Below, in pieces: positions 42,454 through 51,188 of a stretch of 64,000 bases of DNA (within the stretch, counting starts at the first letter, position 1; each line of letters starts with the position of its first letter). The position numbers were made by a program, and so were the translations under genes. Location: the NCBI RefSeq assembly GCF_019933235.1, contig NZ_CP082945.1:1426001-1490000 (forward strand). Direction: 5' to 3'. Source of the stretch: Streptomyces angustmyceticus. GTDB lineage: Bacteria > Actinomycetota > Actinomycetes > Streptomycetales > Streptomycetaceae. Under the pieces are notes generated by a model. That model saw only the letters and a program-made list of their open reading frames with translations. It made no database searches and was not told the origin of the DNA.

Positions 42454-42488
42454 GGGTGCAGGCACCCCCCTTCAGGGTGCAGGCACCC
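42454..42488. repeat. Two palindromes GGGTGC-2-GCACCC, 21 bp apart
   Basis: GGGTGCAGGCACCC occurs at 42454-42467 and 42475-42488, in a 21-bp tandem unit with a third partial copy (AGGTGC) beyond. Spacing is two helical turns. It lies between the SseB stop and the desaturase start, and could be an operator or a terminator. Confidence 0.6.
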
Positions 42489-42570
42489 CCTTCAAGGTGC
42501 GGTTGTCCCCCGCTCCGGTCTGGGGTGGACCGGCTGTCGGGGTGGGCGTGGCGCCTGAAGACTCGGCGGT

Positions 42571-43620
42571 ATGACGACGAGTGTGGGGACCTCTTCCGCG
42601 ACCGCTGGTCCGGGAGCGGGCGGAGGCAGTGATTTCGCGCGGCTGTCGCGGCGGATCGTGGCGGCGGGGCTGATGAGGCGGCGGCCCGGGTACTACGCGG
42701 TGCGGCTGGCGGCGGTGAGTGCGGCGTTCGCCGGTGGCTGGGCGGTGTTCCTCGTGCTGGGCGACAGCTGGTGGCAGCCGGCCGTGGCGGTGTTCCTGGC
42801 GTTCGTGTACGGGCAGGTGGCGCTGGTCGCCCATGACGTGGCGCACGGGCAGGTGTTCCGCGGGCGGCGGGCGAGCGGGATCGCCGGGCGGCTGTTCGGC
42901 AACCTCGGGGTGGGGATGTCGTACGGCTGGTGGATGGACAAACACACCCGGCACCACGCCCACCCCAACCACGAGGAGCTGGACCCGGATGTCGCGCCGG
43001 ACATCCTGGTGTGGTCACCGGCCCAGGCGCGGGCCGCCACGGGGCTGCCCCGCTTCGTCGGCCGCTATCAGGCGCAGCTGTTCTTCCCGCTGCTGACGCT
43101 GGAGGGGTTCAACCTGCGGGTGGCGAGCGTCCGGGCGCTGCGGTCGCCGACCATGAAGCACTGGGGCAGCGAGGCGGCGCTGCTGACGGCGCACATCGGC
43201 CTGTACCTCGGCGCGCTGTTCCTGGTGCTGTCGCCCGGGAAGGCGCTGGTGTTCCTCCTGGTCCACCAGGCCCTCTTCGGTGTCTACCTGGGGTGCACGT
43301 TCGCGCCCAACCACAAGGGGATGCCGACGCTGACGGGGGACGCCCGGCCGGACTTCCTGCGCCGTCAGGTGCTGGCCTCGCGCAATGTCCGGGGCGGCGC
43401 GCTGACCTCTTTCCTGCTCGGCGGGCTCAATCACCAGATCGAGCACCACCTCTTCCCCGGCATGCCGACGCCGCACCTGCGCCGGGCCCGGAAGATCGTG
43501 CGGGCCCACTGTGCCGAGCTCGGCGTCCCGTACCACGAGACGGGGCTGATCAGGTCGTATGCGGAGGCGTTGCGGCACTTGCGGCGGGCCGGGGAGCCGC
43601 TTCGTGGTCCGCGGGGCTAG
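42571..43620 (+). CDS. Membrane fatty acid desaturase
   Basis: A 349-residue integral membrane di-iron desaturase. The three histidine boxes are HDVAHG (HxxxH), HTRHH and NHQIEHHLFP (QxxHH), about residues 89-93, 125-129 and 290-297. The third box with Q-I-E-H-H is that of front-end or acyl-lipid desaturases. Four hydrophobic helices lie between the boxes. It would introduce a double bond into membrane fatty acyl chains, needing a ferredoxin or cytochrome b5-like donor. Its 3' end overlaps the convergent permease gene by 71 bp. The upstream palindrome pair may control it. Confidence 0.94.
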   Translation: MTTSVGTSSATAGPGAGGGSDFARLSRRIVAAGLMRRRPGYYAVRLAAVSAAFAGGWAVFLVLGDSWWQPAVAVFLAFVYGQVALVAHDVAHGQVFRGRRASGIAGRLFGNLGVGMSYGWWMDKHTRHHAHPNHEELDPDVAPDILVWSPAQARAATGLPRFVGRYQAQLFFPLLTLEGFNLRVASVRALRSPTMKHWGSEAALLTAHIGLYLGALFLVLSPGKALVFLLVHQALFGVYLGCTFAPNHKGMPTLTGDARPDFLRRQVLASRNVRGGALTSFLLGGLNHQIEHHLFPGMPTPHLRRARKIVRAHCAELGVPYHETGLIRSYAEALRHLRRAGEPLRGPRG

Positions 43621-44962
43621 GCAGTTCCGGGGCGGCCGCGGTCTCCGCCCGGCGCACCGTGCGCCGGGCGGCCATGAAGGCGTAGACGAGGATGCCGACG
43701 AAGAGGAAGAGCACGCCCTGGTAGATCGCGGCGTAGCCGGCGCCGGCGACGAGCCAGAAGGTGAAGCCGAAGGCGGTCAGGGCGAGGGTCAGGTCGCGGG
43801 CGAAGCGGGCGGGGCGGACCTGGTCGCTGCGGCCGGTCAGCAGGAAGTAGACCTGGGCGCCGGCGGCGAGGAGGTAGGGGACGGTCGCCGAGAAGGTGGT
43901 GATCAGCACCAGGATCTCGAAGACGCCGCCGGCGCCGGTGAGGTAGTTGAGCACCGTCAGGGCGCTGGCCAGCACCCCGGCGGCGAGGACGCCGAAGGTC
44001 GGCACGCCGCGCCGCTTGGTCAGGAACGGCGCGGGGAACAGCCCGTCCTTGGCGGCGGCGTACGGGGACTGGGCGCTCATCAGGGTCCAGCCGTTGAGGG
44101 CGCCGACGATCGAGACGACGGCGGCGAGCGCGACGACCGTGCCGCCCCAGTGCCCGCCGAACATGGCGTTCACCGCGTCGGAGAACGGCGCCTGGGACTT
44201 CACCAGCTTGTCGTGGGCGACGGTGCCGAAGACGGCGACGGTGCCCAGGAGGTAGACCACGGCGGAGCCGATGGTGCCGAGGACGGTGGCCCGGCCGACG
44301 TTCCGCTCCGGGTCGCGGACCTCGCCCGCGCTCATCGCGGCGGACTCCACACCGACGTAGGAGTAGAGCAGGATCGCGGCGGCCGCGGACATCCCGCCGA
44401 GCGCGCTGCCGCCGCCCTCGTGGAAGGAGCCGAGGTTGGACGGGTCGAAGAAGAACAGGCCGACGACGGCGATGAAGAGCAGCGGGACGAACTTGAGGAC
44501 GGTGGAGACCGTCTGGACCAGGCCGACGTAGCGGGTGCCGGCGAAGTTGGCGAGGGCCGGCAGCCAGAGCGCGCCGAGGGCGATCGCGAGGTCGGTGCCG
44601 CTGGAGGGGTGGCCGGGGAGCAGGACGTGGACGTAGCCGACGATGGCGACCGCGAGCGCCGCGTTGCTGACCCAGGTCATGGTCCAGTACGACCAGGCGG
44701 AGAGGAAGCCGGCGAAGTCGCCGAACGCCTCGCGCGCGTAGACGTAGGGGCCGCCGGTGTCGGGGTGGCGCTCGGCGAGCCGCCCGAAGACCAGGGCGAG
44801 GGCGACGGCACCAATGGTCAGCACGCCGAAGGCGACCAGGCTGACGGTGCCGAACGGGGCCACCGAGGCCGGCAGCAGGAAGATGCCGCCGCCGATGATG
44901 TTGCCCATCACCAGGCAGGTGGCGGTTCCCAGTCCGAAGCGGCGGGTGTGCCGGTCGTTCAT
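43550..44962 (-). CDS. APC-family amino acid permease
   Basis: A 470-residue permease with 12 helices. The first contains GTATCLVMGNIIGGGIFLLP, with the G-S/G-G-I-F substrate loop of APC antiporters; AERHPDTGGPYVYAREAFG is the helix 3 signature, and YSYVGVESAAMSAGEVRDPERNVGRATVLGT is the helix 6-7 region. It resembles the arginine/agmatine and YjeH type rather than the permease in the choline operon. The ATG at 44962 follows GAGAGG at a spacing of about ten bases. The tail overlaps the desaturase gene. Substrate unknown. Confidence 0.92.
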   Translation of the reverse strand: MNDRHTRRFGLGTATCLVMGNIIGGGIFLLPASVAPFGTVSLVAFGVLTIGAVALALVFGRLAERHPDTGGPYVYAREAFGDFAGFLSAWSYWTMTWVSNAALAVAIVGYVHVLLPGHPSSGTDLAIALGALWLPALANFAGTRYVGLVQTVSTVLKFVPLLFIAVVGLFFFDPSNLGSFHEGGGSALGGMSAAAAILLYSYVGVESAAMSAGEVRDPERNVGRATVLGTIGSAVVYLLGTVAVFGTVAHDKLVKSQAPFSDAVNAMFGGHWGGTVVALAAVVSIVGALNGWTLMSAQSPYAAAKDGLFPAPFLTKRRGVPTFGVLAAGVLASALTVLNYLTGAGGVFEILVLITTFSATVPYLLAAGAQVYFLLTGRSDQVRPARFARDLTLALTAFGFTFWLVAGAGYAAIYQGVLFLFVGILVYAFMAARRTVRRAETAAAPELPSPADHEAAPRPAASAATPPHTT

Positions 44963-45190
44963 GACGTGGCGGGCCTCTCGTCGTGCGCTGTGCACCCGGG
45001 GTTACCGAGCAATGCACATGGTCGGGGATCGGCGGCGTACGCCAAAATCAGCGGGCTTTGTCCTGCGGGGCGGGGGCCGGCGGCGAAAAACCTTCGGCCG
45101 GGGGTGCCGCGCGCCGCAGTTCGTCCTTGTGGGGCCCTTCGGTGGCTGCGGGGCCCGGCGGGCGCGGCCCTCCCCGGCGGGGCGCGGTGG

Positions 45191-46405
45191 TCAGCCGCCC
45201 GCGGGCGTGATGAGGCCGGCCAGCGCGCGGGACAGGGCGGTCAACGCCTCGATGATGTGCGGGAGTTCCAGCGGGTCCGGGGCGGTCAGGACGCGCCGGC
45301 GCTGTTCCCGGTCGGTGCCGAGCAGGGCCTCGGCGCCGAGCCGGACCCGCAGAGCTCCCGGCGCGTCGCCGAAGCGGTGTCCGCCGCGCGCGCCCCACGG
45401 CGCCAGCCTCCGCTCCAGTGCGCGGGACTCCACGATGCCGCGGGCCGCCAGCGGCCGGCGCAGCGGTTCGAGGTCGGCGTAGAGATGGCTGCCGGAGTGC
45501 GGCGGGCGGCAGACGGCGCCGGCCTCGGTGACGGTGTGGTGGAGCGCGGCGGCGAGCGTGCCGTAGACCCGGGCCATGGCGGCCGTCCGCGCGCGCACCT
45601 CGTCGGGTTCGCCGAGCGCGTGGGTGACGGCGCAGCCGAGCGGGCCCGGGACCGGCACGGGGACGGCGGTGAGCGCGTCCAGTGCGGCGGCCCGGAGGAC
45701 GGCTCCGCGGTCGGTGGCGGGGAAGCGGGCCAGGGCGGCCGGCCAGGAGGCGGGCACCAGCGTGGCCCGCAGGTCGGTGAGCACCACGACCTCGCCGGGC
45801 AGCATCTCGGCGGGGCTCAGCATGACGGTGTCGTGCGGATCGTGCAGCAGGTCGCGGCGCGTCTCGTCGCTGATGATCCACAGGCCCTCCTCCGCGGCCG
45901 CTTCGCAGACCTCGTGCAGCTGCTCGGGCGCCGGACAGGTGCCGGTCGGGTCGTCGGCGACGGACAGGACCAGGACGCGGGGGCTGTCGCCGTGCATCCG
46001 GGCCCGGCGGACGGTCTCCAGCAGCGCGAACGGGTCGGGTACCCCGCCCGACTCCGCCGGTACGGGCGCGAGGTGCACCGGCCGCCCGAGCAGCCGGGCG
46101 GGCGGGGCGTACCACTCGGAGCAGGGGCGCGGCAGCACCACGGTCCCGTCGGCCGCGGCGTACAGCGCGAGGAGCAGCGCCGGTGCCCCGGGGGCGACGA
46201 GGACCCGGTCGGGGGTGGTGGCCTGGCCGCGGCGTTCCCAGTAGCCGCAGGCGGCGGTGCGCAAAGGGGCGCCGCCGCCGGGGGGCTCGGCTTCGGTGCG
46301 GTCCGCGGCCGCGGCGAGGTGCGCGGCGAGTTCCGGGAGGACCGGCAGGCCCGCCGGCGGTTCCGGGTCCGGCTCCCGCTGCGGATCCGGCGCGGTCCGC
46401 TGCAT
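45191..46405 (-). CDS. Aminotransferase class I/II-fold protein lacking the PLP lysine
   Basis: A 404-residue protein with the fold type I aminotransferase outline: APGAPALLLALYAA, then LSVADDPTGTCP, IISDETRRDLL and the C-terminal substrate-Arg block GALRVRLG. The PLP-phosphate Asp remains (Asp180), but the Asn of NPxNPTG is Asp and the following Tyr is Arg. Where SLSK with the Schiff-base lysine should be, the sequence is DLRATL (211-216), with Ala214 in place of Lys. It is therefore probably not a normal transaminase, but a pseudoenzyme or ligand-binding protein. GGAGG is five bases before the ATG. It stands alone. Confidence 0.82.
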   Translation of the reverse strand: MQRTAPDPQREPDPEPPAGLPVLPELAAHLAAAADRTEAEPPGGGAPLRTAACGYWERRGQATTPDRVLVAPGAPALLLALYAAADGTVVLPRPCSEWYAPPARLLGRPVHLAPVPAESGGVPDPFALLETVRRARMHGDSPRVLVLSVADDPTGTCPAPEQLHEVCEAAAEEGLWIISDETRRDLLHDPHDTVMLSPAEMLPGEVVVLTDLRATLVPASWPAALARFPATDRGAVLRAAALDALTAVPVPVPGPLGCAVTHALGEPDEVRARTAAMARVYGTLAAALHHTVTEAGAVCRPPHSGSHLYADLEPLRRPLAARGIVESRALERRLAPWGARGGHRFGDAPGALRVRLGAEALLGTDREQRRRVLTAPDPLELPHIIEALTALSRALAGLITPAGG

Positions 46406-46524
46406 CCGTACCTCCACTCCCGGCGGCGCCTCGATCGTGGGGCCCGGGTGCGGCCCCGTCCCACCTTGGCAGATCGCGGGGGTGGCGGCGCGGCCGACAC
46501 GTCAGCCGAGGGCGGGTCGGGTGG

Positions 46525-46974
46525 TCAGTGCGCCGGGCGCCCGGCGGGTGCCTCGTAGCGGTGCACGGTCACCGTCCCGCCGTGGCCCCAGTCCTCCCGC
46601 TCGGTGGCGCGGCGGATCCAGCCCCGCCGTTCGTAGAGGCCGATGGCCGCGGTGTCGGTGGCCTTCACCGTCAGGACGGGACGCACACCGCGGGCCGCGG
46701 CGCGGGTCTCGGCGGCGCGCAGCAGGCGGCCGCCGAGGCCCGTGCCGCGGGCGGCGGGGGCGACACACAGCCGGCTGACCTCGTTCCCGCACAGCGCCGC
46801 GTGGCCGACGACCGCGCCGTCCGCCTCGGCGACCCAGGCGTCGGTCAGCCCGTCGGGGGTCAGCCAGCGGGCCGGGTCGTCCGGCCACCGGTGGGGGTAG
46901 CCGCTATGGGTGTGCACCGCGGCGAGCAGCGCCACACAGGCGTCGAGGTCGGTGTCGTGCCGTTTCCTGATCAT
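46525..46974 (-). CDS. GNAT-family N-acetyltransferase
   Basis: A 149-residue acetyltransferase. Motif A, which binds acetyl-CoA, is ARGTGLGGRLLRAAETRAAARG (R-x-x-G-x-G), preceded by VSRLCVAP and followed by ATDTAAIGLYERRGWIR, the typical motif B. The start MIRKRHDTDLDACVALL fits the family's first strand. It acetylates an unknown amine in the cytoplasm. The ATG at 46974 has only a weak upstream signal. It is divergent from the PAP2/diacylglycerol kinase gene. Confidence 0.93.
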   Translation of the reverse strand: MIRKRHDTDLDACVALLAAVHTHSGYPHRWPDDPARWLTPDGLTDAWVAEADGAVVGHAALCGNEVSRLCVAPAARGTGLGGRLLRAAETRAAARGVRPVLTVKATDTAAIGLYERRGWIRRATEREDWGHGGTVTVHRYEAPAGRPAH

Positions 46975-47105
46975 GCGGGCAGCGAAGCACGGCCGGGCGG
47001 GGCGCGTCCGCCCGGCGAACGCCCGGTGGTGCGCCGCGACACCGCGCGGCGGCCCGAACCGCACGTTCCTGCCTGTTACGGGCAGTCTGGGGTACAAGGT
47101 GGCGC

Positions 47106-48587
47106 ATGCGATCGCTACTGACCCATCTCGACCGGCGGACCTTCCAGCAGATTGCCTCGCGCGAATGGCCGGGCGCGCAGCGGGTGCTGCCCCGGCTGAC
47201 CCGCAGCGCCAACCACGGGCTGCTGTGGTTCGGCATCGCGGCCGGCGCGGCCGCGCTGGGCGGGCGGCCGATGCGCCGGGCCGCCCTGCGCGGGGTGGCC
47301 TCGCTGGCCGTGGCGTCGGCGACGGTGAACACCCTCGGCAAGCGCTCGGTGCGGCGTGAGCGTCCGCTGCTGGACGCGGTGCCGGTCATACGGCAGCTGC
47401 ACCGCCAGCCCATCACCTCCTCGTTCCCTTCCGGGCACGCGGCCTCGGCGGTGGCCTTCGCGACCGGTGTGGCCTTCGAGAACAAGTGGTGGGGGCTGGC
47501 GCTGGCACCGGTCGCCGCGTCGGTGGCGTTCTCCCGTGTCTATACGGGCGTGCACTATCCGGGTGATGTGCTGGCGGGCGCGGCGCTGGGGGCGGGCGCG
47601 GCGTTCGCGGTCCGCGGCTTCGCGCCGACCCGCGCCCAGCTGGCGCCGCCCGCGAGACCGCGCGCCGAGGCGCCCGCGCTGCCCGGCGGCCGGGGCCTGG
47701 TCGTGGTGGCGAACCAGGGCTCGGGACAGCGCTCGGGCCCCCGCCCGGACCGGGCCGAGGAGGTGCACGGGGTGCTGCCGGAGGCCGAGGTGACGCTGTG
47801 CGGCGGGCCGGACGGGGAGCCGCTGGACAAGGCCCTCGACGACGCGGCGGAGCGGGCCAGGACGCTGGGCGGTGCGCTGGGCGTGCTCGGCGGGGACGGC
47901 ACCGTGAACGCCGCGGCCGAGGTCGCGCTCCGGCACGGGCTGCCGCTCGCGGTGTTGCCCGGCGGCACCCTGAACCACTTCGCCTACGACCTCGGGATCG
48001 AGACGTATGCGGAGGCGGCCCGCGCCGTGGAGTCCGGTGAGGCCGTGGCGGTGGACGTGGCGCGCTTCCGGGCCGGGCCGCATCCGGAGGCGCGGCACTT
48101 CCTCAACACCTTCTCGATCGGCGCGTACCCGGAGCTGGTGCGGATCCGCGAGCGGTGGGCGGGGAAGATCGGCGCCTGGCCGGCCGGGGTGCTCGCCGCG
48201 TGGGAGGTGCTGCGCACCGCCGAGCCGCTGACCCTGCGGATCAACGGCGAGCGGCGCGCGGTGTGGCTGCTGTTCGTCGGCAACTGCCAGTACCGCGGGC
48301 TGGGGTTCGCGCCGGTGCGCCGGCACGACCTGGCGGACGGGGTGCTGGATGTGCGGGTGGTGCACGGCGGCCGGCTGGCCCGCACCCGGCTGCTCGCCGC
48401 CGCGCTGCTGGGCACACCGCGCAGCTCTCCGGTGCTCGGCGAGGCGCGGCTCTCCCGGCTGCGGATCAGCGACCTTCCCGAGGGCACCACGCTCGCGTTC
48501 GACGGTGAAGTGGCGCCCGCTCCCGACCAGTTGACGCTGGACAAGAAGAAGGAGTCGCTGACGGTCTACCGCCTCCTGCCCGAATGA
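47106..48587 (+). CDS. PAP2 phosphatase/diacylglycerol kinase fusion protein
   Basis: A 493-residue two-domain lipid enzyme. The N-terminal membrane half is a PAP2 phosphatase, with its three motifs: KRSVRRERP, SFPSGHAAS and SRVYTGVHYPGD (about residues 79-87, 103-111 and 140-151). From about residue 195 a soluble diacylglycerol kinase-like domain follows, with VVVANQGSG, LGGDGTVNAAAEVAL and PLAVLPGGTLNHFAYDLG. One protein could thus dephosphorylate and phosphorylate lipids such as phosphatidate, diacylglycerol or undecaprenol. The fusion is a known actinobacterial architecture. Leader has no strong Shine-Dalgarno sequence. Confidence 0.94.
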   Translation: MRSLLTHLDRRTFQQIASREWPGAQRVLPRLTRSANHGLLWFGIAAGAAALGGRPMRRAALRGVASLAVASATVNTLGKRSVRRERPLLDAVPVIRQLHRQPITSSFPSGHAASAVAFATGVAFENKWWGLALAPVAASVAFSRVYTGVHYPGDVLAGAALGAGAAFAVRGFAPTRAQLAPPARPRAEAPALPGGRGLVVVANQGSGQRSGPRPDRAEEVHGVLPEAEVTLCGGPDGEPLDKALDDAAERARTLGGALGVLGGDGTVNAAAEVALRHGLPLAVLPGGTLNHFAYDLGIETYAEAARAVESGEAVAVDVARFRAGPHPEARHFLNTFSIGAYPELVRIRERWAGKIGAWPAGVLAAWEVLRTAEPLTLRINGERRAVWLLFVGNCQYRGLGFAPVRRHDLADGVLDVRVVHGGRLARTRLLAAALLGTPRSSPVLGEARLSRLRISDLPEGTTLAFDGEVAPAPDQLTLDKKKESLTVYRLLPE

Positions 48588-48743
48588 TGAGACCCCACTC
48601 TCATGATGCGAGATCGCGGCGTACGGTGTGAGCACCACGCCGCACGGCGGCCGCGCCCCGGGGGGCGTGCGGCCGCTTGAGCGGTGGCCCGGGGCGCCGC
48701 GCGCCCGCCGGCCACCGCTCCCCAGCATGCGAAGGAGCCGGCC

Positions 48744-49559
48744 ATGCCGCAGGAGTCCGCCGTCTACACCCACGGCCACCACGAGTCCGTACTGCGCTCC
48801 CACACCTGGCGCACCGTCGCCAACTCGGCGGCGTACCTGCGGGACGCGCTGCGGCCCGACATGCGGATCCTCGACGTCGGCTGCGGCCCCGGCACCATCA
48901 CCGCCGACCTGGCGGCCCTGGTGCCGGACGGTCAGGTCACCGGCCTGGAGCACGCACCGGACGTACTGCGCCAGGCACGCGCCACCGCCGCCGACCGGGG
49001 CCTGACGAACTTCCGCTTCGCGGTCGGCGACGTCCACGCCCTGGACTTCCCCGACGACACCTTCTGCGTGGTGCACGCCCATCAGGTGCTGCAGCACGTC
49101 GGCGACCCCGTCCAGGCGCTGCGCGAGATGCGCCGGGTCACCAGGCCCGGCGGGCTCGTCGCCGTCCGGGATTCGGACTACTCGGCCATGACCTGGTACC
49201 CGGAGGTCGACGGGATGGCCGACTGGCTGCGCCTGTACCTGCGGGTGGCCCGCGCCAACGGTGGCGAGCCGGACGCCGGGCGGCGGCTGCACGCCTGGGC
49301 GCGGCAGGCCGGTTTCGCCCCGGACGCGATCACCGCCACCGCCGGCACCTGGTGCTACCGCACCCCCGAGGAGCGCTCCTGGTGGAGCGAGCTGTGGGCG
49401 GACCGCACGGTCAACTCCTCCTATGCGCGCCTGGCGGTGGACGGCGGGCACGCCACGACGGAGCAGCTGGACCGGATCGCCCGGGCCTGGCGGGCGTGGG
49501 GCGCCGAGGAGGACGGCTGGTTCGGCATCCTGCACGGCGAGATCCTCTGCCGCGTCTGA
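48744..49559 (+). CDS. Class I SAM-dependent methyltransferase (UbiE-like)
   Basis: A 271-residue methyltransferase. Motif I is MRILDVGCGPGTITADLAALV (about residues 40-60), followed by TGLEHAPDVLRQARATAADRG, the acidic FAVGDVHALDFPDDTFCVVHAHQVLQHV and the LREMRRVTRPGGLVAVRD block, all typical of small-molecule methyltransferases related to UbiE. AAGGAG is six bases before the ATG. It is followed 79 bp later by a small VOC gene. Substrate unknown. Confidence 0.95.
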   Translation: MPQESAVYTHGHHESVLRSHTWRTVANSAAYLRDALRPDMRILDVGCGPGTITADLAALVPDGQVTGLEHAPDVLRQARATAADRGLTNFRFAVGDVHALDFPDDTFCVVHAHQVLQHVGDPVQALREMRRVTRPGGLVAVRDSDYSAMTWYPEVDGMADWLRLYLRVARANGGEPDAGRRLHAWARQAGFAPDAITATAGTWCYRTPEERSWWSELWADRTVNSSYARLAVDGGHATTEQLDRIARAWRAWGAEEDGWFGILHGEILCRV

Positions 49560-49638
49560 CACCCGGCCCCTACCACCTCCGGTCCGATCGTCGCCAAGTG
49601 ATCGCGCACCGGCGGGCCGTCCAACTAGGGTTGCCCGT

Positions 49639-49998
49639 ATGGACATTCTGGGGACCTCATTGCGGGTGTGCGTCGGCGATCTCGGTGCGGCGATCGGCGT
49701 GTACGAACGACTGACCGGTGCCGAGGCGATCCGCTTCCAGCGCGGCGGGGTGGCGGTCGCGGCCGTCGGGCCCTTCTTCCTGATGAGCGGCCCCGAGGCG
49801 GAGCTGTCGGTGCTGCGGAAGATCACGGCGACCATCGCCGTGAAGGACGTGGACGAGGCGGTGGCCGATCTGACGGCGGTCGGCGCCGAGATCATCGCCG
49901 GTCCCCTGCCGACGCCGATCGGCCGCAATCTGGTGGCCCGTCACCCGGACGGTTCCGTCTTCGAGTACGTCGACCGGCAGCAGGAGGGGGAGGTCTAG
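49639..49998 (+). CDS. Small VOC-fold protein
   Basis: A 119-residue single-domain protein of the vicinal-oxygen-chelate fold: ILGTSLRVCVGDLGAAIGVYERLTG is the first beta-alpha unit and VARHPDGSVFEYVD the closing strand, with a possible metal-ligand Glu. The middle GPFFLMSG is typical of this group in Streptomyces. TAGGGT ends eight bases before the ATG and there is no ribosome binding site, so the message is probably leaderless. Function unknown; glyoxalase or antibiotic-binding roles are known in relatives. Confidence 0.9.
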   Translation: MDILGTSLRVCVGDLGAAIGVYERLTGAEAIRFQRGGVAVAAVGPFFLMSGPEAELSVLRKITATIAVKDVDEAVADLTAVGAEIIAGPLPTPIGRNLVARHPDGSVFEYVDRQQEGEV

Positions 49999-50017
49999 GG
50001 CCTCCCCCTCCTGCTGC
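49977..50017. terminator. Bidirectional terminator, 17-bp perfect stem
   Basis: Perfect 17-bp arms (49977-49993 and 50001-50017) with a 7-base loop. The left arm contains the last codons of the VOC gene, so stop codon and terminator overlap; the right arm ends 12 bases before the stop of the convergent oxidoreductase. Confidence 0.9.
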
Positions 50018-50029
50018 GGCGGGCTGCCG

Positions 50030-50953
50030 TCAGGCCACTTCAAGGACGATCTTGCCGCGGGTCCGGCCGGCCATGCTCCGCCGGAACGCCTCGGCGGCCT
50101 CGGGGAGCGGGAGGGTCACCTCGACCGGCACGGTCAGCTTCCCGGCGTCCGCGAGGGCGCCGAGCGCGGTCAGGTCGGCGGTGTCCGGGCGCACCCACAC
50201 CATGTGGCCGCCCTTGCCGGTGACCTCGCCGTCGGCGATGGACGCCACCCGTCCGCGGTCCTTGAGCAGCTCCTGCGAGACGTCCACGGCGCCGCCGCCG
50301 ACGAAGTCCACGGCCGCGTCGACGCCTTCGGGCGCCAGCGCCCGCACCCGGCCGGCGAGGCCGTCGCCGTAGGTGACCGGTTCGGCGCCCAGGGACCGCA
50401 GGAAGTCGTGGTTGCGCTCGCTGGCCGTGCCGATGACCCGGGCGCCCTGGGCGACCGCGATCTGGACGGCGAGCGAACCGACACCGCCCGCGGCGGCGTG
50501 CACCAGGACGGTCTCGCCCGCCGTCACGCCGACCCGCTTGAGCGACTGATAGGCCGTCAGCCCCGCGAGCGGCAGTCCGGCGGCCTGCTGCCAGCTGAGC
50601 GCGGCGGGCTTGCGCGCCAGGGTCCTGACCGGCGCGGCGACCAGCTCGGCGTAGGTGCCGTGCTGCACCTCGTCCTTGCGGACATAGCCGATGACCTCGT
50701 CGCCGACCGCGTACTCGGTGGCGTCCGCGCCCACCGCCTCGACCACGCCCGCCACGTCCCAGCCGGGGATCAGCGGGAAGTGGCCGTCCATCATCGGGTC
50801 CAGATAGCCCGCGACGATCTTCCAGTCCACCGGGTTGATCCCGATCGCCTTGACCCGGATCAGGAAGGAGTCCGGGCCCACCTTCGGGTCGGGGTGGTCG
50901 GTGTATTCGAGGACCTCGGGGCCGCCGTAGCTCTTCGCGATGATTGCCTTCAT
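50030..50953 (-). CDS. NADP-dependent oxidoreductase (MDR, quinone reductase-like)
   Basis: A 307-residue zinc-independent medium-chain oxidoreductase. MKAIIAKSYGGPEVLEYTDHPDPKVG and IRVKAIGINPVDWKIVAGYL are the N-terminal GroES-like blocks, VLVHAAAGGVGSLAVQIAVAQGARVIGTASERN is the NADPH site, and EAAEAFRRSMAGRTRGKIVL the C-terminal helix. It would reduce quinones or enones. The ATG at 50953 begins the conserved part. It is a relative of the enzyme at 19855 but not a close copy. Separated from the VOC gene by a strong terminator. Confidence 0.94.
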   Translation of the reverse strand: MKAIIAKSYGGPEVLEYTDHPDPKVGPDSFLIRVKAIGINPVDWKIVAGYLDPMMDGHFPLIPGWDVAGVVEAVGADATEYAVGDEVIGYVRKDEVQHGTYAELVAAPVRTLARKPAALSWQQAAGLPLAGLTAYQSLKRVGVTAGETVLVHAAAGGVGSLAVQIAVAQGARVIGTASERNHDFLRSLGAEPVTYGDGLAGRVRALAPEGVDAAVDFVGGGAVDVSQELLKDRGRVASIADGEVTGKGGHMVWVRPDTADLTALGALADAGKLTVPVEVTLPLPEAAEAFRRSMAGRTRGKIVLEVA

Positions 50954-51188
50954 GATCCGCCAGAACACATGACGGCCGGCGCGCATTCCGCGGCCGTGGA
51001 CGATCACCGCAATGGCGTACGACGGAGAGCCGGGGGCGCCCGCCCCACCGGTCAGTCCGCCCGCGCCCCCAGCGCGCGCAGCAGGAACGGCAGGAGTTCG
51101 CGGAGGGCCGCCTCGCCGGACGAGGGACCGTCGCCGGTGCCGGGGTGCGCCGCGTCCGGGCGCCGGTGCCGCCCGCCCGGCCCACCGG

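Noticed and set aside
51052..51188. Minus-strand frame after the DUF5107 gene with a plausible helical end (ALRELLPFLLRALGARAD)
   Set aside because: It has no start codon or ribosome binding site of its own and overlaps the DUF5107 end in another frame. A frameshifted C-terminal extension is possible but not supported.
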